From the NCBI GenBank assembly GCA_021796895.1, contig JAKABN010000007.1, positions 1 to 33,770 on the forward strand: DNA of 33,770 bases, in the 5' to 3' direction. The position numbers and the translations under genes were made by a program. Shown here piece after piece: positions 25,114 to 32,246 of this stretch. Below the pieces are notes generated by a model. It worked only from the letters and a program-made list of their open reading frames with translations, was not told the DNA's origin and made no database searches. Within the stretch, counting starts at the first letter, position 1; the number at the start of each line of letters is the position of its first letter. The DNA is from Thermoplasmata archaeon (GTDB taxonomy: Archaea; Thermoplasmatota; Thermoplasmata; Sysuiplasmatales; Sysuiplasmataceae).

Positions 25114-26513
25114 CCTACGGAGCCTGTCATCTCGAGCTGTATCAGCCTGTTCAGCTCGACCGCATACTCCATGGGCAGTTCCTTCGAGAAGACGTCAAGG
25201 AAACCCATGACGATCATGTTGAGTGCGTCTGCCTCACTGAGTCCCCTGGACATCAGGTAGAACAGCTGTTCTTCGCTTATCTTCCCGACCGTCGCCTCGT
25301 GTGTCGTCGATGCCGTTTCCTCATTAATCTCGTTGTACGGGTAGGTGTCCGTTCTGGATTTCTCATCCAGCAGAAGCGCGTCGCATCTGACGCTGCTCTT
25401 CGCTGAAGTTGCACCTTTCTCTATGTGCAGGAGGCCGCGGTATGTTGTTCTTCCGCCGTCCTTGCTCACGCTCTTGGATGTTATCCTGGATGTCGTATCG
25501 GGTGCGAAATGCAGTATCTTTGCGCCGGCATCCTGGTGCTGTTCCCTGCCCGCAAAGGCCACGGAAATGACCTCGCCCTTTGCTCTGGGGCCGAGCAGGT
25601 ACACGGACGGATATTTCATAGTCAGCTTTGATCCGATGTTTCCGTCTATCCATTCCACAGTCGCGTCCTCGTGCGCGAATGCCCTCTTGGTGACAAGGTT
25701 GTAGACATTGTTGGACCAGTTCTGTATAGTGGTATAACGGACATATGCGCCCTTCTTCGCAAGTATTTCCACCACTGCGGAATGCAGCGAGTCCTTGGAA
25801 TAGGTTGGTGCGGTGCAGCCTTCGATGTAGTGTATGCGACTCCTCTCTTCTGCTATTATCAGCGTTCTCTCGAACTGACCGACGCTTCTTGCATTGATCC
25901 TGAAATATGCCTGCAGCGGTATGTCAACCTCTACGCCTTCCGGTACATAGATGAAACTGCCGCCGCTCCAGACTGCGCTGTTGAGTGCGGCAAATTTGTT
26001 GTCTTCCGGCGGTATCACCGTGCCGAAGTATTCCTTGAATATTTCCGGATGTTCTTTCAGGCCCTCGTCCGTGCCCATGAATATAACGCCTTTCTTGCTC
26101 AGGTCTTCGCGTATCTTGTGATAGACGACCTCGCTGTCGTACTGGGCCCCGACGCCGCCGAGAAACTTCTTTTCCGCCTCCGGTATGCCGAGCTTGTCGA
26201 ATGTTCTCTTTACATAATCAGGAACATCGTCCCAGCTGTCGCTGTTCTTGCCGGAGGGGGCCATGTAGTAGTATATGCTGTCGAAGTCTATCTCGGCGAG
26301 ATCCTTGCCCCAGGCGGGAAGAGGCTTGCGGTTGAACAAATCCAGCGAGCGGAGTCTGAAGTCCAGCATCCACTGGGGTTCGTTCTTGTGTTTCGATATG
26401 GCTTCAACTACCTCTCTGCTCAGACCCCTCTTGGTCTGGAAGACGTACTTCGCGTCTTCGTCGTAGAATCCATACTTGCTGTAGTCACGATCCATCGTCT
26501 GTTCGTTTACCAA
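25110..26513 (-). CDS. sufB: Fe-S cluster assembly scaffold protein SufB
   Basis: Main scaffold on which the nascent Fe-S cluster is built, in complex with SufC and SufD. The 467 residues carry family hallmarks: [19 protein letters not shown] at the N-terminus, [42 protein letters not shown], the beta-helix core, and [24 protein letters not shown], which includes the conserved cysteine where the cluster is assembled. [20 protein letters not shown] closes the core. The ORF begins with TTG at 26513, with GGAAGTGAT close before it; an ATG at 26495 would start six codons later. The 44-62 bases before it contain ACATAAATGG, a possible internal promoter, so sufBD-Rieske-sufS-mec might also be transcribed separately. 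Confidence 0.96.
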   Translation of the reverse strand: MVNEQTMDRDYSKYGFYDEDAKYVFQTKRGLSREVVEAISKHKNEPQWMLDFRLRSLDLFNRKPLPAWGKDLAEIDFDSIYYYMAPSGKNSDSWDDVPDYVKRTFDKLGIPEAEKKFLGGVGAQYDSEVVYHKIREDLSKKGVIFMGTDEGLKEHPEIFKEYFGTVIPPEDNKFAALNSAVWSGGSFIYVPEGVEVDIPLQAYFRINARSVGQFERTLIIAEERSRIHYIEGCTAPTYSKDSLHSAVVEILAKKGAYVRYTTIQNWSNNVYNLVTKRAFAHEDATVEWIDGNIGSKLTMKYPSVYLLGPRAKGEVISVAFAGREQHQDAGAKILHFAPDTTSRITSKSVSKDGGRTTYRGLLHIEKGATSAKSSVRCDALLLDEKSRTDTYPYNEINEETASTTHEATVGKISEEQLFYLMSRGLSEADALNMIVMGFLDVFSKELPMEYAVELNRLIQLEMTGSVG

Positions 26514-26557
26514 TTAATCACTTCCGTTGTTTCACCATTTATGTTGATAGTCATGGG

Positions 26558-27988
26558 TCAGTACCTCGGCATGGACGAATCCACTTTTTCAGCCCATGCG
26601 TTGATGCCTCCCTTCAGATTCCTGACCTTTCTGAAACCGATGTCCTTCAGGAAATTCATTACGTAGGCGCTGCGCTGCCCCGACTTACAGTAGAGGATTA
26701 TGTCGTCTGCTGTGTTGAGTTCGCTCACCCTGGCAGGCACATCGTTCATGGGAATGAGTTTGGCGCCTTTTATGCGGCAAATCTCCCACTCCTGCGGCTC
26801 CCTCACGTCCACGAGCACCAGAGACTCGCCGGCGTCGAATTTTCTGTTCAGTTCCTCGACAGTAATCACATCCCCTTCGGCCTCGGCGTTGTGTGTTATG
26901 CCGCAGAACTGTTCGTAATCTATGAGCTCTTTGACCGTAGGATTGGTTCCGCAGACAGGGCACTCCGGATTCTTCCTGAGTTTCAGCTCCTTGAAACGCA
27001 TGCGCATCGCATCGAACAGGAGCAGTCTTCCAATCAGCGGTTCTCCCTGACCGAGTATCAGTTTTATTGTTTCCATCGCCTGAAGCGTCCCGACTGTTCC
27101 GGGCAGAACGCCCACGACTCCTCCTTCCGCGCAGGAAGGAACGAGTCCTGGGGGAGGCGGATTCTCATACAGGCACCTGTAGCACGGGCCCTTCCCTGCA
27201 TCAAACACGGATACCTGTCCCTCGAATCTGTATATCGAACCATAGACGTTTGGTTTGCCCAGTATGACGCATGCGTCGTTGACCAGGTAACGCGTGGGAA
27301 AATTGTCCGTGCCGTCGATGACCACATCGTAATTGCGTATGATGTCCAGTGCATTCTCCGACGTGATCTGAGCTTCGTGTTTGACCACGTTGATGTGCGG
27401 ATTTATACCCTTTATCTTCTCTTCCGCCGAATCGATTTTCTTCCTTCCCACATCCTTCTGCGTGTGTATGATCTGCCTCTGAAGATTGCTGAAGTCAACG
27501 GTATCAAAATCGACGATACCGATTGTTCCCACGCCTGCGGCTGCCAGATAAAGCAGCAGCGGCGAGCCGAGACCGCCTGCACCGATGACGAGGACGCGGG
27601 AATTTCTCAGCTTGAGCTGTCCCTCCAGACCTACCTCGGGGAGAAGCAGGTGCCTGCTGTATCTCTGAATATCTTCATAGGAGAATGCCTCCTCCAGTCC
27701 TGCTGCACCGCCGGCGATGGAAGGTATGATTGCAATTACATCGCCCTCCCTCACAGGAGTCCTGCCCCGTTCCAGATAACGGATATCATCCTCGTTCAGA
27801 TACACATTGACGAAGTTTCGTATCTTCCCTCCGTCATCATACAGGTGTTTCTTCAGCTGTATGCTGGATTCTGCCAGGCTATTCAGCACTTCCTCGACCG
27901 TTTCGCCCCTGAGTTCTACCGTATCCCTGTTTCCCACATACTGCCTCAGCGGCGTAGGAATCATTACCTTAACATTTGATGCCGTCAT
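26558..27988 (-). CDS. CysO-MoeZ fusion: ubiquitin-like sulfur carrier + E1-type adenylyltransferase + rhodanese
   Basis: Three domains in 476 residues. Residues 1-94 are a MoaD/ThiS-fold carrier closely resembling mycobacterial CysO. They begin VKVMIPTPLRQYVG, contain FVNVYLNEDDIRY and end VIAIIPSIAGG. Residues 98-350 are a MoeB/MoeZ-type E1 with the ATP-binding GAGGLG (136-141), IVDFDTVDFSNLQRQIIH, zinc cysteines C269/C272 and C343/C346, and catalytic Cys286 in VPSCAEGGVVG. Residues about 372-476 are a rhodanese with Cys434 in ILYCKSGQRS. MoeZ activates CysO and loads sulfur as a C-terminal thiocarboxylate. Here the Gly93-Gly94 tail is internal, so cleavage or altered chemistry is needed. 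The ATG overlaps the cysM stop by four bases, which points to coupled translation. The operon also holds cysM and a Mec-type protease. Domain calls are firm; how the fusion works is open. Confidence 0.95.
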   Translation of the reverse strand: MTASNVKVMIPTPLRQYVGNRDTVELRGETVEEVLNSLAESSIQLKKHLYDDGGKIRNFVNVYLNEDDIRYLERGRTPVREGDVIAIIPSIAGGAAGLEEAFSYEDIQRYSRHLLLPEVGLEGQLKLRNSRVLVIGAGGLGSPLLLYLAAAGVGTIGIVDFDTVDFSNLQRQIIHTQKDVGRKKIDSAEEKIKGINPHINVVKHEAQITSENALDIIRNYDVVIDGTDNFPTRYLVNDACVILGKPNVYGSIYRFEGQVSVFDAGKGPCYRCLYENPPPPGLVPSCAEGGVVGVLPGTVGTLQAMETIKLILGQGEPLIGRLLLFDAMRMRFKELKLRKNPECPVCGTNPTVKELIDYEQFCGITHNAEAEGDVITVEELNRKFDAGESLVLVDVREPQEWEICRIKGAKLIPMNDVPARVSELNTADDIILYCKSGQRSAYVMNFLKDIGFRKVRNLKGGINAWAEKVDSSMPRY

Positions 27989-28917
27989 AAATTATCCTCC
28001 CAGAACTTTTCGCCAAGATACCGCTGGCCGCTGTCCGGAAATACCGTCACGATGTTTCCTCTCTTTTCTCTGCTGGCAATGTCCATGCATGCCTTGAGCG
28101 CCGCGCCTGAACTCACACCGAGAAGCAGTCCCTCCGTTCTGGCTGCCCTGATTACCATCTTCTGTGCATCTTCGGTACTGACGTAGATATGCTCGTCCGC
28201 AATGGATTCATCATATATGCCGGGTCTCACCGATGCATCCATTCTCTTCAGTCCCTCGATGCCGTGCAGGGGAGAGTCTGGTTCGACAGCCACCGTCCTG
28301 ACGGATTTCTTTCGCTCCTTCAGCAGGCGGCTCACGCCTGTGAAAGTTCCGCCAGTACCCAGTCCGCTTACGAAGTAATCAATTTCTCCGTCCGTCTGTC
28401 TGAGTATCTCCTGTCCCGTGGCGCAGTAGTGCGCCTTCCAGTTGCTGTTGTTGTTATACTGGTCTGCGTAAAAATAGAGATCCGGGTGTTCATCCGCCAT
28501 CTTTCTTGCAAGCCGCTGGGAACCGTCTGTGCCTTCCATTGGGTTGCTGAGAACAATTTCGGCACCGTATGCGCGGAGTATCTCCAGCTTCTCCTTCCCT
28601 ATATTTCCCGGAACCACTATCAGCGATTTCAATCCCCTGACTGCGCAGATCATCGAATATGCTATGCCGGTGTTTCCTGAGGAAGCGTCCAGCAGCACTC
28701 TGTCCTTTGTAAGTTTTCCCGAGTCTATTGCATCGTCCACTATGCTCAGAGCGGTTCTGTCCTTTACACTTCCTCCCGGGTTGAACCACTCTGCCTTTGC
28801 GTAAAGACGAATATTCGGCATGCTCTCAGTCATTCTGTCGAGCCTCAGAAGAGGAGTATTGCCAATCCTTCCGAGTATGTTGTCGCCGTACTGCATCCTC
28901 ATTTCATCGCATATCAC
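27985..28917 (-). CDS. cysM: Cysteine synthase, CysM-like (possibly CysO-thiocarboxylate and O-phosphoserine dependent)
   Basis: PLP-dependent beta-replacement enzyme of 310 residues. Motifs: IGNTPLLRL, the PLP lysine (Lys52) in NPGGSVKDR, SSGNTG, and the phosphate loop GLGTGGT. Several stretches follow mycobacterial CysM more than CysK. Examples are IRLYAKAEWFNPGGSVKDRT, HYCATGQEIL and the GLKRMD segment (222-227), which aligns with CysM's LRNMD, where Arg220 selects O-phosphoserine. Here Lys224-Arg225 take that place. With CysO-MoeZ and a JAMM protease in the same operon, it probably accepts a protein thiocarboxylate as sulfur donor. Use of sulfide and O-acetylserine cannot be excluded. The GTG at 28917 overlaps the sufU stop by four bases behind AGGAGG; ATGs at 28902 or 28896 are alternatives. 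Confidence 0.92.
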   Translation of the reverse strand: MICDEMRMQYGDNILGRIGNTPLLRLDRMTESMPNIRLYAKAEWFNPGGSVKDRTALSIVDDAIDSGKLTKDRVLLDASSGNTGIAYSMICAVRGLKSLIVVPGNIGKEKLEILRAYGAEIVLSNPMEGTDGSQRLARKMADEHPDLYFYADQYNNNSNWKAHYCATGQEILRQTDGEIDYFVSGLGTGGTFTGVSRLLKERKKSVRTVAVEPDSPLHGIEGLKRMDASVRPGIYDESIADEHIYVSTEDAQKMVIRAARTEGLLLGVSSGAALKACMDIASREKRGNIVTVFPDSGQRYLGEKFWEDNL

Positions 28918-29291
28918 CGAACAGCGCCTCCTGCAGTCGCCTGATGCATTGTGTTAAGTGAAAGAGTAGCACACTTCATCCTTACAGCACTGAGTGGAAT
29001 GTGCAGCATCTCCTTTATGTCGTCTGCGGTAAGCTTAGCGACTTCCGCCAGCATCATGCCCTTCACCTTTTCAGTCAGCATGGAGGCTGAAGCCTGGCTT
29101 ATGGCGCATCCCCGTCCGTCGAACTTGACATCTTCAATTATGCCGTCGTTGACCCTCAGGTATACCGTTATGTCGTCGCCGCACACGGGATTATTGCCGT
29201 GGCTGAACATGTCCGGATGCTCTATAACTCCCTTGTTCTGGGGATTCTTGTAGTGTTCGATTATTTCTTCCTGATAAATATCAAATGCCAT
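28914..29291 (-). CDS. sufU: Fe-S cluster assembly / sulfur transfer protein SufU (IscU fold)
   Basis: Zinc-dependent sulfur acceptor for SufS in systems lacking SufE. The 125 residues from the ATG at 29291 contain the metal ligands Cys37 and Asp39 (NPVCGDD), Cys62 (GRGCAISQASASM) and Cys107 (RMKCATL). The wording around the cysteines is of the SufU kind, GCxIS.ASASM and R-x-K-C-A-T-L. However, the roughly 20-residue insertion that usually precedes the last cysteine in SufU is missing, so the Cys62-Cys107 spacing is IscU-like. The ORF track begins 16 codons earlier with a basic stretch of no family similarity; MAFDIYQEEIIEHYKNP is the normal start. It follows sufC by 13 nt and overlaps cysM by 4 nt. 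Confidence 0.94.
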   Translation of the reverse strand: MAFDIYQEEIIEHYKNPQNKGVIEHPDMFSHGNNPVCGDDITVYLRVNDGIIEDVKFDGRGCAISQASASMLTEKVKGMMLAEVAKLTADDIKEMLHIPLSAVRMKCATLSLNTMHQATAGGAVR

Positions 29292-29304
29292 ATTGTTGCG
29301 CCTT

Positions 29305-30066
29305 CTAACCCGGTATAGCCGGCTCCTTGAGCCAGTCATATCCCTTTTCCTCCAGCTCTTTGGCCAGTTCTCTTCCGCCGCTCTTCACTATTCTGCCGTC
29401 CACTACAACGTGAACGAACTGTGGAGTGATGTACTGCAGGAGCCGCTGGTAGTGTGTAACCAGCACCAGGCCGATGCCGGGGCCGGTCATGGTGTTAATG
29501 GCGTTTGAGACAATTTTGAGAGAATCGATGTCAAGACCACTGTCTGTCTCATCCAGTATTCCAAATTTTGGCTGCAGCACTGCCATCTGCAGTACCTCAG
29601 CCCTCTTCTTCTCGCCTCCGGAAAAACCTTCATTCAGAGAGCGGCCTATGAAATTCTCGTCAATGCCCAGAAGATTCACCTTCTCCTTCAGCAGCCTGAA
29701 GAACTTCGTCGGGCTGAGCTGGTTATCCGCGTGGGAGCCGTTGTAAGCTATCCTGAGAAAATTACCCAGCCTCACGCCGGGCACTTCAACGGGGTACTGG
29801 AAGCCGAGGAATAGGCCAATCTTCGCCCTCCTGTCCGGCGTCAGTGTCATGACGTCCTGGCCATCCAGCAGAACCTGACCCCCCGTCACATGATACTTCG
29901 GGTGACCCATCAGCGCATAGCTGAGCGTGCTCTTTCCGGAACCGTTTGGTCCCATGATTGCATGGATTTCCCCCTGCCTCACGGTAAGGTTGATTCCTTT
30001 GAGTATCTTTTTTCCCTCTATACTGACCTGCAGGTCCTTAATCACAAGTTCCGAAACCATTGCCAT
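29305..30066 (-). CDS. sufC: Fe-S cluster assembly ATPase SufC
   Basis: ABC-type ATPase that drives conformational change in the SufBC2D scaffold; soluble, with no transporter partner. The 253 residues have Walker A GPNGSGKST, the Q-loop FQYPVEVPGV, signature GFSGGEKKRAEVLQM, Walker B FGILDETDSGLD and the switch His in LVTHYQRLLQY. All are typical of SufC. It is the first gene of a ten-gene run. Two ATGs compete: 30066, with GGAG only a few bases before it, and 30060, two codons on and better spaced. The promoter lies in the 105-130 bases shared with the divergent SufR-like regulator, with a GTTTAAATA box on this strand. Confidence 0.97.
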   Translation of the reverse strand: MAMVSELVIKDLQVSIEGKKILKGINLTVRQGEIHAIMGPNGSGKSTLSYALMGHPKYHVTGGQVLLDGQDVMTLTPDRRAKIGLFLGFQYPVEVPGVRLGNFLRIAYNGSHADNQLSPTKFFRLLKEKVNLLGIDENFIGRSLNEGFSGGEKKRAEVLQMAVLQPKFGILDETDSGLDIDSLKIVSNAINTMTGPGIGLVLVTHYQRLLQYITPQFVHVVVDGRIVKSGGRELAKELEEKGYDWLKEPAIPG

Positions 30067-30119
30067 GTCTCCGTTTTGAAGGACTTTCGCCTGTGTGTGC
30101 TATTCGATAATGCATTTTC

Positions 30120-30128
30120 TATTTAAAC
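30120..30128 (-). promoter_or_regulatory. TATA box of the suf/cys operon
   Basis: On the minus strand it reads GTTTAAATA. Transcription should begin near 30098-30102, leaving a leader of about 35 bases before sufC. It lies next to the inverted repeats at 30134-30167, so a bound regulator could block both divergent promoters. Confidence 0.55.
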
Positions 30129-30137
30129 ATATCTTAG

Positions 30138-30167
30138 TGTCTAAATTGCATAAAATTAATATAGACA
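30138..30167. promoter_or_regulatory. Candidate SufR-type operator: inverted repeat in the divergent suf promoter region
   Basis: TGTCTAAATT (30138-30147) and AATATAGACA (30158-30167) are inverted arms matching at nine of ten positions around a 10-base A/T-rich spacer. An overlapping smaller palindrome, TTAG-TGT-CTAA, spans 30134-30144. The repeat covers the TATA-like box of the regulator gene and sits beside that of sufC. This is the expected layout for autoregulated divergent control. Confidence 0.5.
30151..30163 (+). promoter_or_regulatory. TATA-like box of the SufR-like regulator gene
   Basis: TAAAATTAATATA lies about 25-30 bases before the predicted start of transcription near 30180, 16 bases upstream of the ATG at 30196. 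It is embedded in the inverted repeat, which would allow self-repression. Confidence 0.45.
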
Positions 30168-30195
30168 TGACTTGCTGAAGTCTTTCAGTGGAATA

Positions 30196-30828
30196 ATGGA
30201 TTCTGACCTCTCCATGCTTGGCGAATCGAAGGCGAAGATCATAGCTAGCCTTGGAGAAGGAGAGAAGACGGGCCAGCAGCTTGCGGGTCTGCTCGACGTG
30301 AACACGACTGCAGTCAGGGAACACATGGATGCCCTGGAAAGAATGGGCATCATTGCGTCACGTTTCGTCAATCTGGGCGTTGGAAGACCAAGGAAGGTGT
30401 ATCATCTCACTCCCCTTGGGGTTGAACTGCTTCCGAAACATTATGACACGCTGCTTAACGTGCTCATGAGAAAAATACACGAAAAGAGCGGAGATGTTCT
30501 TCTGAGCCAGCTCATCTCTGAGGTCGTCAGGGATTTCAACAGGGATGCAGATGAGGGAAGCAGGCTCCCGATCGAGGAGCGCATCAAGAAGGTTGTGGAT
30601 TTCCTGAACCTGATGGGTTTCATGGCCACTGTGGAGAAAGATGGAGAGAGAACGTTTGTGGTCAGGCACAACTGTATTTTCAACAAGACAGCAAAGCTCT
30701 TCTCGAGCGTGCTGTGTAACGAATGCGATACATCGTTTGTAAAGGAGCCAATAGGCAAGGCGGAAGTGGAACTCATCTCGTGTATAGGCAAAGGCGACAC
30801 ATCCTGCAAAAATCTCATAAAAACGTGA
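30196..30828 (+). CDS. sufR: SufR-like winged-helix regulator with C-terminal cysteine cluster
   Basis: A 210-residue DNA-binding protein resembling SufR/COG2345. The N-terminal winged helix (about 8-75) reads AKIIASLGEGEKTGQQLAGLL, then VNTTAVREHMDALERMGII and the wing GRPRKVYHLT. A helical middle (EVVRDFNRDADEGSRLP) is followed by a C-terminal domain with five cysteines, arranged C-x13-C-x2-C, then two more 15-30 residues on. These are likely to bind an Fe-S cluster, as in SufR of cyanobacteria and actinobacteria. It is divergent from the suf/cys operon across a region with paired TATA boxes and an inverted repeat, so repression of that operon when clusters are plentiful is the natural reading. 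The ORF track's TTG is eight codons earlier; the ATG fits the promoter better. The symbol is by analogy. Confidence 0.85.
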   Translation: MDSDLSMLGESKAKIIASLGEGEKTGQQLAGLLDVNTTAVREHMDALERMGIIASRFVNLGVGRPRKVYHLTPLGVELLPKHYDTLLNVLMRKIHEKSGDVLLSQLISEVVRDFNRDADEGSRLPIEERIKKVVDFLNLMGFMATVEKDGERTFVVRHNCIFNKTAKLFSSVLCNECDTSFVKEPIGKAEVELISCIGKGDTSCKNLIKT

Positions 30829-30890
30829 AATGCGCAACGTAAACCGAGTGTGCTGTATGCAAAGGAATTCGAAATATGTTAAATAAGTCT

Positions 30891-30898
30891 TTTATACC
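30891..30898 (+). promoter_or_regulatory. TATA box before the signal-anchored surface protein
   Basis: TTTTATAC lies 24-31 bases before the ATG at 30922, so transcription would begin at or within a few bases of the start codon, giving a leaderless mRNA. A second A/T-rich stretch, GTTAAATAAG, sits ten bases further upstream. Confidence 0.5.
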
Positions 30899-30921
30899 CC
30901 TCTGTTTGATTTTGTAAGTGA

Positions 30922-31926
30922 ATGTATAAGCATACTCCGCTCAAGATTGGCGCAATTCTCATTGTCGCTGTGCTGCTGATTCCGCTTGCATATAGTTCCA
31001 TTGCCCGGGCGGATAACGGCCTCCAGGACAGGGAAGTTTCGGTGGATGCGTCAAATAACGGTTATTTCAGTATAGATTCGAAGGCACTGGCGCCAGCCGG
31101 CCATGGCAACGAGTTTGAGCTTGTTTTTGCAGGAAACACATTGCTTATGACATTCAGAAACAGCACGAATCAGCAGAATTCTTCGCTTGAATTTGCTATA
31201 ACGCTCAACAAACTCATCTACGATTCTGCTTCGGGAAGCAATCAGACGCTGATTGATTTCGGTGATTCGGGTTTCTCCCTGATGGACAGCAGCACTTTCA
31301 GCAGCATCGGCATGTCTATGCCATCCAGTTTAAACAGCACCTACAAGGAATTCGGAGTGTATGTGTTGCACGAGAACACATTATTTGCCATGATAGTCCA
31401 GGTCAACGGAGCCGCTTCCGCGGTGAAAACACCCGCAATGCAGAGCTCAATGATGACGCTTACACCCAATGAGGTGAAGCTGTCGTTCATAATAATCAAC
31501 ATGAGTTTGAACATGGCGCCCATGAATCAGCAGATGTCTGGAAACATATCGCTGCAGATGAAGATAAGTGCGCCCTCTGGAGTCCCTCCTGCAGTGTCCA
31601 CAAAACACGGCTTTGCACTTAACTTTACAGAAGGGAACAACTCAGGCTACTTCGCATGGAACAGGACGGCATACTTGTCAAACGGTGGCTTGCCATGGAC
31701 GAGAACTACGGTTGGATATTCGTTCTCCGGCCAGGAACTCACCCTGACATATCCTGCTGCCCAGAAGATATTGCATGACCCGACGATGGGGATAAGTGCG
31801 CAGACGATAATCTCAGCCGTAAACAGTGTGGTCAAGGCGGCCGGAAACATAATAATATACGGCATTGCTCTGACACTTGCAATCGTGCTGGTGGCGGCTT
31901 CGGCGGCATACAGGCGCAGGAACTGA
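30922..31926 (+). CDS. Secreted surface protein with signal peptide and C-terminal membrane anchor, function unknown
   Basis: I do not recognise a family. The 334 residues start with a clear signal sequence (KIGAILIVAVLLIPLAYSSIARA). They end with one helix (IIIYGIALTLAIVLVAASAA) and a basic YRRRN tail, so most of the protein is outside the cell. The exterior part is rich in Ser, Asn, Met and Thr with many N-x-S/T sequons (NSTNQQNSS, NMSLN, NISLQ, NRTAY), fitting an N-glycosylated, mainly beta-strand protein. The ATG at 30922 is placed for leaderless transcription from a TTTTATAC box. A small membrane protein and a tandem winged-helix regulator follow closely, and the three may form an operon. 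The same anchor plan as in the protein at 11201-13393 suggests a similar surface location, but the sequences are not obviously related. Confidence 0.75.
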   Translation: MYKHTPLKIGAILIVAVLLIPLAYSSIARADNGLQDREVSVDASNNGYFSIDSKALAPAGHGNEFELVFAGNTLLMTFRNSTNQQNSSLEFAITLNKLIYDSASGSNQTLIDFGDSGFSLMDSSTFSSIGMSMPSSLNSTYKEFGVYVLHENTLFAMIVQVNGAASAVKTPAMQSSMMTLTPNEVKLSFIIINMSLNMAPMNQQMSGNISLQMKISAPSGVPPAVSTKHGFALNFTEGNNSGYFAWNRTAYLSNGGLPWTRTTVGYSFSGQELTLTYPAAQKILHDPTMGISAQTIISAVNSVVKAAGNIIIYGIALTLAIVLVAASAAYRRRN

Positions 31927-31951
31927 GCCCGCACGGCCGGAAAGTGCAGGG

Positions 31952-32233
31952 ATGTCTCTTCTAAGCTTCGCGACAGTACAGAATTTCGTGGCGGCATGGG
32001 TCACGGTGGTCGCTTTCGTTCTATTCATCATATCCGTGCTTGCATTCAGGAAGAAGAGGAGCGGAAGAATAGCAATGGTTTGTATCGCTTTCCTTCTCTT
32101 CTTCATCCAGGGCATAATACTGACCTATGAGCTCTTCTCTCCAGTCTTCGCCCTTCCGGTGTTCTTCACTGCCGTAGGACTGATAGACATAGCAATATTG
32201 CTACTGATTTTCGGCGCAACGCTGAAGAGATAG
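31952..32233 (+). CDS. Small three-helix membrane protein, function unknown
   Basis: From the ATG at 31952 the product has 93 residues with three hydrophobic segments (about 9-30, 38-60 and 66-88) and short charged turns (FRKKRSGR; TLKR at the end). The ORF track's longer N-terminus overlaps the preceding gene and is unlikely. It begins 25 nt after that gene and ends 13 nt before the winged-helix regulator. A membrane protein next to a winged-helix regulator is a common euryarchaeal arrangement, and it may sense a membrane signal for that regulator. This is inference from position. Confidence 0.6.
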   Translation: MSLLSFATVQNFVAAWVTVVAFVLFIISVLAFRKKRSGRIAMVCIAFLLFFIQGIILTYELFSPVFALPVFFTAVGLIDIAILLLIFGATLKR

Positions 32234-32246
32234 AGGGGATGCTCAA

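Noticed and set aside
25671-27979. Long plus-strand frames opposite sufB and the CysO-MoeZ fusion
   Set aside because: Antisense shadows without motifs, starts or ribosome sites; the minus-strand genes are certain.
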